A stretch of DNA of 64,000 bases from Bacillus sp. V5-8f (GTDB lineage Bacteria; Bacillota; Bacilli; Bacillales; DSM-1321), in assembly GCF_002863565.1 (NCBI RefSeq), contig NZ_PGUW01000005.1, positions 186,001-250,000 of the forward strand, read 5' to 3'. A program made the position numbers and the translations under genes. The number at the start of each line of letters is the position of its first letter. The first letter of the stretch is position 1. Positions 44,475 to 53,414 of this stretch are shown here, in pieces. The notes beneath the pieces were generated by a model that saw only the letters and a list, made by a program, of their open reading frames with translations, was not told the origin of the DNA and ran no database searches.

Positions 44475-46658
44475 TTAATCATATACTTCTTCTTTTTGCT
44501 CCGTTTTCTTTAACAGATCTTCAGGTTTTTTTAACTCGACAATACAATATTCACCCTCTTTGATAACACTCCCGGGCTTCAAATTTTGCTTAGCTACAAA
44601 ACCGCTGCCACTAGTATTCAAGTCAAGGTTTGCAATGCTCGCTGCCTTCATCACATCCCTTAGGGACCAGCCGAGCATATTTGGGGCTGTCATATCTCCA
44701 TCGGTTTTGATGATTACCTTTTCGCCTTCGAGCAGGACGCTTCCGGCCTTCGGAGCCTGGTCAACCACAGTTTTTCCTTTGCCAACGTTGACCGCCTCAT
44801 AACCGGCGTTTTTTAATTGGGTTAATGCTTCGGCTGCTGATTGTCCCGTAAAGTCGCCGATCTTTTCAATTCCTTGTTTTTTGAGATTAGAAGGTTTTAT
44901 GTTCAGGTACTGCAGGCTGCTTTTCATTACAGGGTTAAAGATATCTGATAGCGGGTCAGCCCCAACCTCTGCTCCTTCGAGTTTTGGCTGCTTGACTGCA
45001 ACATACATGACCAGCTGCGGGTCATCCTTTGGGGCCATGCCGAGAAAAGAAAATACATAGTTACTGAAGCCAGTCAAGTACTGGCCCCCTGGACCTGCGA
45101 GCTGGGCAGTACCGGTTTTTCCCGCTACTTCATATCCGTCTAATTTATACTTTTTCCCTGTACCGTGCTCTGCAGTGATAACCGTAGCCAAATAGTCTCT
45201 GACTTTTTTGGCTGTCTCAGCTGAAACCGGCTGGCCTGCGACTACGGGTTTAGTTTCTTTAATGACTTTCTTTGTATTCGGCTCTCTGATTTCTTTAATG
45301 ACATATGGCTTCATCATTTTTCCATCACCGGCTATTGCAGACGCTGCCTGTATTTGCTGGATGGGGGTAACAGTCATCCCCTGGCCAAATGCAGCAGTTA
45401 CCTTTTCAATTTTGTATTTATATTTAATCTTTCCGATGATTTCATTCGGCAAATCGATACCGGTTGGTTTTTCAAAGCCAAACTTCGTCAGGTATTCCCG
45501 AAATTTTTCCGGGCCAAGCTGATCCATCGCTATAGTTGCAAATCCAACATTTGAAGATCGTTGCACTCCTTCAAGGAATGTAATCCGTTTTCCACGAGGT
45601 ATTCCGCTATGGTCATTTATCCCTCTGGTACCCGGCACCTTATACGTTCCGGTGACAAAGGTAGCGTTCGGATTGAATTTCCCCTCTTCCACCGCTGCTG
45701 CAAGCGTAAATGCTTTCATCGTCGAGCCCGGTTCGAAGGTTTCTTCTGTCGCCAAATTGCGCCACGTATCCGCCAATCCTTCTTTCGTTTGGGGATGGAA
45801 GGTCGGCCTCTGTGCCATTGCCACAATTTCTCCGGTTTTTGGATTGGATACAATCGCAATAATTTCTTTTGGGTTGTACTTTTTCTGCACTTTTGTGACA
45901 GAATCCTCCAGGAAGGTCTGGATTTTCTTATCAATTGTTAGCGTTACATCCTTCCCGTTTTTTGGGGGCTTCACAGATTCTTCTTTTCCAGGCAGCAGCA
46001 GTCCCCAAGAATCGCTATCGTATGTTACCTTACCATCCTCTTCCTTTAAATAACTGTTCAAATATCGTTCAATACCAAGTTTGCCAATCACTTGTTCCTC
46101 ATTCTTATTGTCCCTTTCGACATAACCAATCAAATGTGAGGCAAAAATACCGTTTGGATAAAACCGCTTCGTATCGCGCTTAAAGATGATTCCGGGAAGT
46201 TCCAGCTTCTCAATCTTTTTTTTCACTTCATGGGATAGATCTCTTCCCGCTGTACCGAACTCAACCTGGAATGCCCCTTTTTTTGTTAGCCTATTGTATA
46301 TATCTTGTTCATCCATTTCCAAATAATTTGCCAGCTGTTTAGCAGTCTTTTCGGGATCAACAACATGCTTTGGATTTTTCGGATTTGTCGTCACCGAGTC
46401 ATCCAAAACGGCGATAATGGAATAGGATGACGTATCTTCTGCTATTATTTCTCCTTTGGTGTCGTATATTGTGCCCCGCTCTGCCTCTATCGTATGCTGC
46501 TTTTTATATTTTTTCTCCAGATTGGCAGCCAGCACTTCCCCGCCTGCCGTTCCGGTAATCTGTATATAAAGAAAGCGGCCAATCAATACAAAAAAGAGCA
46601 GGCCGAAAATTACAAATAATCCCGCTGCTCCCGATCTCATATTCTTCTTTTTCTGCAT
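44475..46658 (-). CDS. pbpB: Penicillin-binding protein 2B (division transpeptidase)
   Basis: Essential class B PBP of the division septum. I start it at MQKKKNMRSGAAGLF (727 residues), overlapping the ftsL stop as TGATG. One membrane helix (about 12-35), a dimerisation domain, and a transpeptidase domain with S312-TMK, SSN (QRSSNVGF) and KTG (AGKTGTAQ). Two C-terminal PASTA domains (from IGDFTGQSAAEALTQL and MTAPNMLGWSLRDVM). Sequence order ftsL-pbpB-spoVD-murE is that of B. subtilis. Confidence 0.96.
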   Translation of the reverse strand: MQKKKNMRSGAAGLFVIFGLLFFVLIGRFLYIQITGTAGGEVLAANLEKKYKKQHTIEAERGTIYDTKGEIIAEDTSSYSIIAVLDDSVTTNPKNPKHVVDPEKTAKQLANYLEMDEQDIYNRLTKKGAFQVEFGTAGRDLSHEVKKKIEKLELPGIIFKRDTKRFYPNGIFASHLIGYVERDNKNEEQVIGKLGIERYLNSYLKEEDGKVTYDSDSWGLLLPGKEESVKPPKNGKDVTLTIDKKIQTFLEDSVTKVQKKYNPKEIIAIVSNPKTGEIVAMAQRPTFHPQTKEGLADTWRNLATEETFEPGSTMKAFTLAAAVEEGKFNPNATFVTGTYKVPGTRGINDHSGIPRGKRITFLEGVQRSSNVGFATIAMDQLGPEKFREYLTKFGFEKPTGIDLPNEIIGKIKYKYKIEKVTAAFGQGMTVTPIQQIQAASAIAGDGKMMKPYVIKEIREPNTKKVIKETKPVVAGQPVSAETAKKVRDYLATVITAEHGTGKKYKLDGYEVAGKTGTAQLAGPGGQYLTGFSNYVFSFLGMAPKDDPQLVMYVAVKQPKLEGAEVGADPLSDIFNPVMKSSLQYLNIKPSNLKKQGIEKIGDFTGQSAAEALTQLKNAGYEAVNVGKGKTVVDQAPKAGSVLLEGEKVIIKTDGDMTAPNMLGWSLRDVMKAASIANLDLNTSGSGFVAKQNLKPGSVIKEGEYCIVELKKPEDLLKKTEQKEEVYD

Positions 46659-47011
46659 CAATCCTCGACTACCTTCACGTTGTTTTCGTTTAACATAAGG
46701 CCATGTTCGGCAGCCTTTTTCCAAATACGTTCATATGTGCTCAGTTCGCTTACTTCCACTTTTAAGTCGTTATTGACCTTTACCTGCTCATCTATTTTTG
46801 CTTCAACCTGCTGAATGCTTTTATTCGCTTTATATATAGCGGACTGGTTTGATATGATCTTCACCCCGGCACTCGCAATTGCTATGGCAAGTGCACAAAG
46901 CAGCACCACTTCTCCAAACGATATTTTCCCTTTATGGACAATGACCGTTTGGACGGTCTGTTGGTGTTCAGCTTGCTGCTGTTCCTGGATTTTTTTTGCT
47001 ATCGAGCTCAA
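46658..47011 (-). CDS. ftsL: Cell division protein FtsL
   Basis: Small bitopic divisome protein that pairs with DivIC and regulates septal wall synthesis. The 117-residue protein has a cytoplasmic N-terminus rich in Gln, one membrane helix (about 31-51, GEVVLLCALAIAIASAGVKI) and an extracellular coiled coil. Low sequence conservation is normal for FtsL; position between rsmH and pbpB supports the call. It overlaps pbpB by one base. Confidence 0.9.
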   Translation of the reverse strand: MSSIAKKIQEQQQAEHQQTVQTVIVHKGKISFGEVVLLCALAIAIASAGVKIISNQSAIYKANKSIQQVEAKIDEQVKVNNDLKVEVSELSTYERIWKKAAEHGLMLNENNVKVVED

Positions 47012-47023
47012 ATTATTTCCCCC

Positions 47024-47968
47024 TTACATCTGTTTCTCAGTTCTTTCGGCAATCCTTAGCTTTGCTGACCTCGAGCGGTTGTTTCCTTCCAGTTCTTCTT
47101 CACTCGGCAAAATCGGCTTTCTGGTTATCAATTTCAATGCAGGCTGAAATTCTTCAGGGATAACTGGGAGGCCAGGGGGCAGCTGCGGCAAATCACTATA
47201 TTTTTTGAAAACTGATTTACAAATCCGGTCTTCAAGTGAATGAAAGGTAATCACAGATATTCTTCCGCCTGGCTTCAGAAGGGATATAGCCTGTTCCAAT
47301 GAGTCTTCAAAAACACCCAGCTCATCATTCACGGCAATGCGGATTGCTTGGAAAATCCTTTTGGCCGGATGGCCCCCTTTTCTTCTTGCCGGGGCGGGAA
47401 TGCCCTCTTTAATCAATTCCACCAGCTCAGCAGTGGTTTCGATCGGTTTATTTTCTCGTGCAGCCTCAATTTTCCTTGCGATTTGTTTAGAAAATTTTTC
47501 TTCCCCATATTGGAAGAAAATCCTTACCAAATCCTCAAATGGCCACTTATTCACAACGTCATATGCGGAAACTCGCGCACTTTGATCCATCCTCATGTCA
47601 AGCGGGGCGTCATGATGATAGCTGAATCCACGTTCCGGTGTATCCAATTGTGGTGAAGAAACCCCTAAATCATATAAAACCCCATCAATCTTATGTACTC
47701 CCCTGTTGCCCAATTCTTCTTTGATATGTTTAAAATTGTTCTGGATGAGGGTAAGGCGGTCACCAAAACGGCTAAGCTTTTCCTCAGCATTTCTTATCGC
47801 GGTAATATCCTGGTCAAAGGCATAAAGCTTGCCCCCGTCTGAAAGCTGCGATAAAAGATATTCGCTGTGGCCTGCTCCCCCAAGTGTACAATCAACGTAA
47901 ACTCCATCAGGCTTGATATCCAGCCCGTCAACCGTTTCTTTAAGCAATACAGTTGTGTGCAAAAACAT
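47024..47968 (-). CDS. rsmH: 16S rRNA (cytosine-1402-N4)-methyltransferase
   Basis: SAM-dependent methylation of C1402 in the 16S rRNA P-site. The 314-residue protein starts [16 protein letters not shown], has the SAM motif [15 protein letters not shown], and conserved [16 protein letters not shown] and [16 protein letters not shown] segments. Known also as MraW. It lies between mraZ and ftsL, the usual start of the division and cell wall cluster. Confidence 0.97.
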   Translation of the reverse strand: MFLHTTVLLKETVDGLDIKPDGVYVDCTLGGAGHSEYLLSQLSDGGKLYAFDQDITAIRNAEEKLSRFGDRLTLIQNNFKHIKEELGNRGVHKIDGVLYDLGVSSPQLDTPERGFSYHHDAPLDMRMDQSARVSAYDVVNKWPFEDLVRIFFQYGEEKFSKQIARKIEAARENKPIETTAELVELIKEGIPAPARRKGGHPAKRIFQAIRIAVNDELGVFEDSLEQAISLLKPGGRISVITFHSLEDRICKSVFKKYSDLPQLPPGLPVIPEEFQPALKLITRKPILPSEEELEGNNRSRSAKLRIAERTEKQM

Positions 47969-48028
47969 GTAAACATCCTTCCAATCGATAATTTGAAATG
48001 GATTCTCCCTCCGTATTATACGCCGCGC

Positions 48029-48460
48029 CTATATATCGAAGCCGATCATATTTTCGGCAATTTCGGCGAAAGAATCTTCTGAGGTTGAAAAATAGTCTTC
48101 CCAAAGGGACTTGCTCCAAATCTCGATTCGATTGGAAACCCCAAGCACGACGCATTCTTTTTCGAGCTGTGCATAGGAAGTCAGCGGCGTGGGGATGTTG
48201 ATCCTTCCTTGCTTGTCCAATTCGCTTTCGGTCGCTCCTGAAAAGAAGAACCGTGTAAAAGCACGGGCGTCCTTTTTGGTTAAAGGGAGGGCTTTCAGTT
48301 TTTCTTCAAGCTGTCTCCATTCCTCCATCGGGTAACCAAATAAACATTGATCCAGGCCTCTGGTAAGCACGAACTCTTCTCCCAGATTGTCCCGGAACTT
48401 TGCCGGTATGATCAGGCGGCCTTTATTATCAATGTTATGATGGTATTCACCCATAAACAT
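48029..48460 (-). CDS. mraZ: Transcriptional regulator MraZ
   Basis: AbrB-fold DNA-binding protein that represses its own division-cluster promoter. I start it at [22 protein letters not shown] (split in the family as MFMGEY), 143 residues, GGGGG upstream. Two DxxGR motifs are visible: DNKGR near 11-15 and DKQGR near 86-90. The operator lies just upstream: three 10-base repeats. First gene of the dcw cluster. Confidence 0.95.
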   Translation of the reverse strand: MFMGEYHHNIDNKGRLIIPAKFRDNLGEEFVLTRGLDQCLFGYPMEEWRQLEEKLKALPLTKKDARAFTRFFFSGATESELDKQGRINIPTPLTSYAQLEKECVVLGVSNRIEIWSKSLWEDYFSTSEDSFAEIAENMIGFDI

Positions 48461-48490
48461 ACCCGCTACCCCCACATTCTATTTCAAATG

Positions 48491-48515
48491 TACCACAATC
48501 CCCCACTTTCCTCCA
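48491..48515 (-). promoter_or_regulatory. MraZ operator (three TGG repeats)
   Basis: On the minus strand TGGAG (48515-48511), TGGGG (48505-48501) and TGGTA (48495-48491) recur with exact 10-base spacing, matching the known MraZ box TGGGN-N5 repeated three times. They lie 31-55 bases before the mraZ start. I did not find convincing -35/-10 boxes. Confidence 0.8.
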
Positions 48516-48814
48516 CTAATTTTTACTTTCTCTACCTAGAAAGGTTTTCCTTCCTTTACAGTTTTTTTTAACGGAGAATCGTTATCCAAAAATAGACAAA
48601 CAACTGAACTTCGAATAGGAATTTTACAGATTTTCCTGTTATCGTGGCAGAATCAATCGAGTAGATAAGCGAGAGGTATCTCCCTAGGAGCGGCCAAACA
48701 ACATCCACGTTCTGTGGAAAGCTATGAGCGAAGACATGAGGACCTTTTAAGATTAGTGTCAATATTTTTAAACATATTTGTTTTATGTGTTTTATGCCTG
48801 CTGCACATTCGCAC
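48516..48814 (-). other. Intergenic region between bshC and mraZ without a recognised gene
   Basis: About 300 bases should hold the mraZ promoter. A hairpin AAAGG/CCTTT lies at 48540-48558. A minus-strand frame through 48570-48755 reads with few rare codons (contains HVFAHSFPQNVDVVWPLLG) but has no Shine-Dalgarno and overlaps the bshC terminator; I do not call it. CCAC/GTGG flanks GTTCT near 48704. Nothing else recognised. Confidence 0.3.
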
Positions 48815-48846
48815 AAAAAAAAGAAAACCCGCCAAGTTGGCGAGTT
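48815..48846 (-). terminator. Terminator after bshC
   Basis: Stem CTCGCCAA/TTGGCGGG with a tiny loop, followed by TTTTC and then eight T on the minus strand, a few bases past the bshC stop. Confidence 0.78.
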
Positions 48847-48851
48847 CCCTA

Positions 48852-50480
48852 TTATAGACATATTACTTTATGGGTATTGTCAAAGTTATAGTCTAGGTCC
48901 ATTATATCCTCAATGAATTCGGGCCCATATTTATTTAAATAGTAGAAAATGTTCCATATCCGTTCCTGCGGCGATCCAACCGGAAATAATGAGGTCTCCA
49001 CTCTTTGAAACTTTCTCAGCATAACGTCATGTTTCTGCATGGTGCTTTTAACAACTTTTCCGTGCATGAAGTCTAATTGACCCAGCAGCAATTCACGGTT
49101 TTTGGCAAGTATCGGTCCAAGTCCCTTATCAAGCTCCATTACCTTTTTTGAAATAAGCTGATGCTTTTCTGCCAACAGGAGCTTCGTCTCATTGAATAGG
49201 CTCTCAACTGTGTCATCCTTTACGGATTCAACATACAAATCCTGTTCACTCTTTGTACCGGAAACTAGAACATTGGTCAGTTCAAGGCCGGTTTCAGCCA
49301 TATCTGTTGCAATCCCTCGCTCTAAAATGGTGATGTTCAACCTCGGAATGATTGGCGGCATCTTCATGCCAAATTGTTCAAAGGCTTGCTTCAATTCCGC
49401 CCAATAAGCAATCTCCCCCGGACCTGAAATAAACGCTAGCACCGGAAAGAGCATCTCCTGCATGAGCGGCCTTGTCACTACATTATTGCTTAAGCTCTCA
49501 GGCCGTTTTTCTGCCATTTCTATGAGGTCTGCCTCCGTAAATGATAGTTCCCCATTTTTCCCGACAAATAACGAGTTAGACCGTTCAAGAAGGGTCCGTT
49601 CCTTCTTTTTTCGGTCATAATAGAACAAGTTTGCAGCATTCTGCTCCATTTCTATTGTGCGCTTGTAGCCATTATCCTGCATAAAGGCTTGTTGTGTCAG
49701 TACGGAATCCGTTATTTTGCCGCTCATTTGGATGAGATCCCGGAAATAACGCGACTCGATTTTCCGGAGCGCGGGATCCCCTGCATCTATGAGCAGCAAC
49801 CCATATTTACAGAACCATTCATTCATCAGTGCCGCAAAAAAGTCTGCAAAAGTACCCTCTTTTTCAAGAATGGCCCTCATTTTGTTCAATAGATCATTGG
49901 TAAATTCGCTTTCCCCATATGACTCCAGAATTTCCGAGATCCAAGACATCGCCGTGTCAGCATCTAATTCCATGTCTGTAATCATGGTCTTAAAGGGGTG
50001 GTATAATGGATAAGACTTTTTCTCCGGATTCCCGTCCTTCAAGATATATACATGGTTTACCTCTGCTAAATCATGGTCTTCCCCGGCTATCCAAAACACT
50101 GGGATCACTCTCTTTCCCAGAGCCTGTTCCTGTTCCTCGGCTAATTTTATGATCGAAATCACTTTATGTATGGTATATAGAGGACCTGACAATAATCCCG
50201 CTTGCTGCCCGCCGATGACAACCACGGAATCCTCTTTTCTTAAATCTTCTATATTCTTTTCCACAACCGCCGCCGGGCCGAACCGTGCCATATATTGCTG
50301 TATGTAATCCGCCAGTTCATTACGTAAAAAAGAACGAGTCATAACCTCGTTGTATCTTTCATGAAAAATGCCGGGTTTTGACAGGTCGTAATGAAAATAA
50401 TTCTCCGCTTGCAGATTGCCCTTCATATAATCAGAAGCGAACTTGTTTAAAGATGGCAGTTCGAGATTTTTAATCTCCAT
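48852..50480 (-). CDS. bshC: Putative cysteine ligase BshC (bacillithiol synthesis)
   Basis: Adds cysteine to glucosamine-malate in the last step of bacillithiol formation (genetic assignment; in vitro activity is weak in the literature I know). The 542-residue protein has a Rossmann core with VVIGGQQAGLLSGPLYTIHK and VFWIAGEDHDLAEVNH, and a C-terminal coiled coil (about 380-460). AAGGAAG precedes the ATG. B. subtilis calls it yllA, just before mraZ (yllB), the same order as here. Confidence 0.94.
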   Translation of the reverse strand: MEIKNLELPSLNKFASDYMKGNLQAENYFHYDLSKPGIFHERYNEVMTRSFLRNELADYIQQYMARFGPAAVVEKNIEDLRKEDSVVVIGGQQAGLLSGPLYTIHKVISIIKLAEEQEQALGKRVIPVFWIAGEDHDLAEVNHVYILKDGNPEKKSYPLYHPFKTMITDMELDADTAMSWISEILESYGESEFTNDLLNKMRAILEKEGTFADFFAALMNEWFCKYGLLLIDAGDPALRKIESRYFRDLIQMSGKITDSVLTQQAFMQDNGYKRTIEMEQNAANLFYYDRKKKERTLLERSNSLFVGKNGELSFTEADLIEMAEKRPESLSNNVVTRPLMQEMLFPVLAFISGPGEIAYWAELKQAFEQFGMKMPPIIPRLNITILERGIATDMAETGLELTNVLVSGTKSEQDLYVESVKDDTVESLFNETKLLLAEKHQLISKKVMELDKGLGPILAKNRELLLGQLDFMHGKVVKSTMQKHDVMLRKFQRVETSLFPVGSPQERIWNIFYYLNKYGPEFIEDIMDLDYNFDNTHKVICL

Positions 50481-50608
50481 AAGGTACTTCCTTTCTACGC
50501 AAATCAGTCAATTCTAATGTAGTATATCACTGACCCATTATAAAACAAACAATCTTGCCCAGCCCAAAATAACCTTTGAACCACACATACTAGCGGATAG
50601 GCCGTCTG

Positions 50609-51001
50609 TCATGAAATCAAGACATTGCTTATCCTGTACACAACGCCAAATAAGATAAGGAGAAAATAAGCACATAAGAAAAAGGCAAAGTTGATTCTCC
50701 AGATTCCCCTAAATACTTTCTGGATATCGATTTCTTCCTTCAGTTTATAATGAACAATCACTACCACAAAGGCTAATCCGATCATAATGAGCAAAAGCAG
50801 CCAAAAAAGTGACCGTTCCCAGATTGCAAGAATGAGATAATGCACGGCAAAAATAAAGAGAATCGAGGAGATATCCATTGCCAAATGCACGGCCCGGCGG
50901 TGATTTCTTGTCATTTGTTTTATTAAAATAAAAAGAATGATATAGGCGATCACTGGTAATGTTACAAATGTAGCCGCCAAAGATGAAAATATATGTATCA
51001 A
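50609..51001 (-). CDS. DUF3397 family membrane protein
   Basis: A 130-residue protein with four hydrophobic segments (about 4-28, 41-60, 64-85 and 103-127), matching the DUF3397 family that accompanies bshC in Bacillaceae. No function is known to me. It starts with TTG, whose TTGA overlaps the panE stop codon, with GGGGGAGG upstream; so it is translationally coupled to panE. Its stop is 128 bases before bshC. Confidence 0.82.
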   Translation of the reverse strand: MIHIFSSLAATFVTLPVIAYIILFILIKQMTRNHRRAVHLAMDISSILFIFAVHYLILAIWERSLFWLLLLIMIGLAFVVVIVHYKLKEEIDIQKVFRGIWRINFAFFLCAYFLLILFGVVYRISNVLIS

Positions 51002-51882
51002 GAATGAGCCTCCCCCTCAATTTCCTTTCCTTTAACCATCCAGTAAACCGTGTTTGTTAGCTCATAATTCTTGTCTTTCTCCTTGGCAATTTGAATCACA
51101 TAACCTACAATTGCATCGATTTCTGTCTTTTTGCCGCTTTCCAGATCTTTTAATAGAGAGGATCGATTAGACGATGTTTTCCTACACACCTGTTCAACAT
51201 GCTTTTGCATGCTTTCACTTTCCAAATCCAATATCCCAGAAATCTCCTTACAGTAATTAGTAAAAAGAGTGTAATAATAAGGGTTTTCCAATAAAACACC
51301 ATTCCTTATTCCAAGTACACCTGTCAATGGGTTGATCACAGCATTAACGACCAGCTTTTCAACAAGCATCTTTTGGTAATCTTCGGACAAGACAATCGGG
51401 AAATTCTCTATCTGTCGTTCTAAAATCGGAAAGCCGCTATCTCCTCTGTAAACAGCCACTTTAGTCTGCCCTTCTCCTGTGTGTTCAACTGTGTTTGCAT
51501 TATGCTTAAGTGCCCCATGCTCCACCACACCAAGAAAAATATTACGGGTTTGAAGCTCTTCCAGCATCGAAACATGGGAATAGCCATTTTGGATAAAAAA
51601 CAAGGGTGTATGGGTGTATCGAAGCTTTTCAAGCAATGCCATTAGACTGTACTGCTTCACAGCCACAATCAGAAGCTCCTCTTCATCCCTTATATTGTTT
51701 GAATTGCGTACCTCCACCTGCTTTTGTATCGTCTTGCCTCCCTTGATTAGCAGAATGCCCTGCCCGTTTATGAGGTCTTCCTGTTCCCTTGTCCGAACAT
51801 AAAGCGTTACGTCATGGCAATTACTTAAATAAGCGGAAAAAAGCAGACCGAGTGCCCCTCCGCCGATAATCCCTATCTTCAT
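50998..51882 (-). CDS. panE: 2-dehydropantoate 2-reductase
   Basis: NADPH-dependent reduction of ketopantoate to pantoate for coenzyme A synthesis. The 294-residue protein has the N-terminal Rossmann motif MKIGIIGGGALGLLFSAYL and, in the C-terminal domain, the catalytic lysine region (LVEKLVVNAVINPLTGV) with Lys about residue 177. Equivalent to B. subtilis ylbQ by position, next to ylbP. PanE-type paralogues vary in substrate, so pantothenate use is probable rather than certain. Confidence 0.88.
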   Translation of the reverse strand: MKIGIIGGGALGLLFSAYLSNCHDVTLYVRTREQEDLINGQGILLIKGGKTIQKQVEVRNSNNIRDEEELLIVAVKQYSLMALLEKLRYTHTPLFFIQNGYSHVSMLEELQTRNIFLGVVEHGALKHNANTVEHTGEGQTKVAVYRGDSGFPILERQIENFPIVLSEDYQKMLVEKLVVNAVINPLTGVLGIRNGVLLENPYYYTLFTNYCKEISGILDLESESMQKHVEQVCRKTSSNRSSLLKDLESGKKTEIDAIVGYVIQIAKEKDKNYELTNTVYWMVKGKEIEGEAHS

Positions 51883-52115
51883 GAATCCACCGCTCCATTA
51901 TGTATTTTGTTTCATATTTTAGCAAAATAATTCTTCACAGGAAAGATTACGGGAGATTATACAGGGCAACTGTATGCTGTTCTCGTAACGATTCACTTTT
52001 GCAGAATTATTCGATGATTTATTATATAATGAATTTAAAGCGGTTTCTAACACAAAAAAACATTTTCTTCTAAATTATGAAACCGGGAATTGAAACTGCG
52101 TGAGGGGGATTTGTT

Positions 52116-52574
52116 ATGGAGTACAAGGTGGAACGATTGCTTGTAAACTACAAGACTTTAGAAGAATTCAAGGAGTTCAAGGAATACGGGCTTCAGGAGT
52201 TATCCATGCTGGATGATTTGGAAGCAAACATCATCGAGAATGACAGCGAATCACCTTTTTATGGCATTTACTTTGCAGATAAATTGGTAGCGCGGATGAG
52301 TTTGTATGAAAGAAACGCCAAATTTGACAGATACTTTGAACCAAAGCAAGAATTCCTGGTATTATGGAAGCTTGAAGTGCTTCCAGATTTTCGAAATAAG
52401 GGGCTGGGAAGCGCACTTGTTGAATTTGCCAAGAGTTTTGGCCTACCCATTAAAACAAATCCGCGCGTGCAATCCCATGAGTTTTGGAACAAGATGGGCT
52501 TTCAGCCAGCAGAATACGATATGGAACGCGATCTTGGTGAAAATCCTCTCCTCTGGCATCCGAAAGGCTTATAA
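52116..52574 (+). CDS. ylbP: GNAT family N-acetyltransferase YlbP
   Basis: A 152-residue GNAT-fold acetyltransferase; acetyl-CoA pyrophosphate-binding segment is LPDFRNKGLGSALVEFA near 90-106. The substrate is unknown. GAGGGGG precedes the ATG. It diverges from panE and converges on rsfA, the B. subtilis ylbQ-ylbP-ylbO arrangement. Confidence 0.88.
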   Translation: MEYKVERLLVNYKTLEEFKEFKEYGLQELSMLDDLEANIIENDSESPFYGIYFADKLVARMSLYERNAKFDRYFEPKQEFLVLWKLEVLPDFRNKGLGSALVEFAKSFGLPIKTNPRVQSHEFWNKMGFQPAEYDMERDLGENPLLWHPKGL

Positions 52575-52597
52575 GATCCTTTGTACAAAGAGAAAAG

Positions 52598-52695
52598 AGG
52601 CTGTCCCTGTAAGAAAACGGGGACACGCCCCACAGCTCCATTGTTTAAAAAACTCATATAGAGCCTCTATGGGCGAACGTATAGGCCCGCCTCTA
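52598..52695. terminator. Terminator cluster between ylbP and rsfA
   Basis: A 9-bp stem TGTCCCTGT/ACGGGGACA (52602-52610, 52617-52625, loop of 6) is followed on the minus strand by GCCTCTTTTCTC, fitting the end of rsfA transcripts. Further right, the minus strand carries ATAGAGGC twice 27 bases apart and a T-run after CTCTATATGAG (about 52650). Both convergent genes may end here. Confidence 0.6.
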
Positions 52696-53322
52696 TCATT
52701 TATTCACTCTTTCCAAATTCCCGTTTTTATCCATTTGAAATTTTACAGTCTCGCTTTTTTTGCCCTCCTCAAGGATGATTAGCTTTCTGGCCCGATCCAT
52801 GATCTGTAAAAGAGAGTTGTAATCCTCTTCAACGGTTTTGAGCTGCCCCTTCAATGCCCTGTTTTCTTCCTTCAGAGCCTCGTAATCTTCTCTTATTTCA
52901 TTAAAACGGTTTGTAAGCTGGTCCCTTTCCTTGCTGAACAGCTTTGAAAGTTCATCTAGTTTTTTTAAATACTGTATAACTTCTTCAATTGAAACGGAAG
53001 AAGAAACCTGAGGCCCCTGATTTTTAGGTTCTAATTTATCCTCTGCGAAAACAGGAACAACAGTAGCTGTGACCATTTGCTCCACGTTTGTTTTTTTGTT
53101 TTCTTTCCGTTGCTTTTTTGCCAGTTCGATGCCTGATTGGTATTGTTTTCTGACATAAGAATTCCATCTGAAGCCGCAGGCAGCCGATGTCCTGGACAAT
53201 TCCCGGCCCACTTCCTCGAACGCTTTGAGCTGGGTACTCCCTTCCCTGATATGCCTTAATACTACTTCTGCCAGCAATAAATCTTCATTGTCTGTCCATG
53301 CGTCCTGCCTTGCTATTGACAT
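52696..53322 (-). CDS. rsfA: Prespore-specific transcription regulator RsfA
   Basis: Forespore regulator under sigma-F and sigma-G in B. subtilis, where it tunes some sigma-F genes (formerly ylbO). I start it at MSIARQDAWTDNEDLLLAEV (208 residues), GGGGG upstream; six earlier codons are not family-like. The N-terminus is a Myb/SANT-like DNA-binding domain (about 5-55, ending CGFRWNSYVRKQY), the middle is low complexity, and the rest from about 100 is coiled coil. Confidence 0.93.
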   Translation of the reverse strand: MSIARQDAWTDNEDLLLAEVVLRHIREGSTQLKAFEEVGRELSRTSAACGFRWNSYVRKQYQSGIELAKKQRKENKKTNVEQMVTATVVPVFAEDKLEPKNQGPQVSSSVSIEEVIQYLKKLDELSKLFSKERDQLTNRFNEIREDYEALKEENRALKGQLKTVEEDYNSLLQIMDRARKLIILEEGKKSETVKFQMDKNGNLERVNK

Positions 53323-53414
53323 CGTAATACCCCCAAGCAAGTTTTTATTTCATACATATGCACTTGCTAGAATAGATAGAAGGGAAAATAGATGTCCTAT
53401 TAAAAATTTCCGCT

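Noticed and set aside
48568-48861. A 97-codon minus-strand frame between bshC and mraZ, partly protein-like (HVFAHSFPQNVD)
   Set aside because: No Shine-Dalgarno, it runs through the bshC terminator, and I know no family of this kind; kept only as a note on the intergenic region.
52579-52590. 12-base perfect palindrome CTTTGTACAAAG after ylbP
   Set aside because: Single copy, downstream of a gene and next to a terminator; no evidence for an operator.
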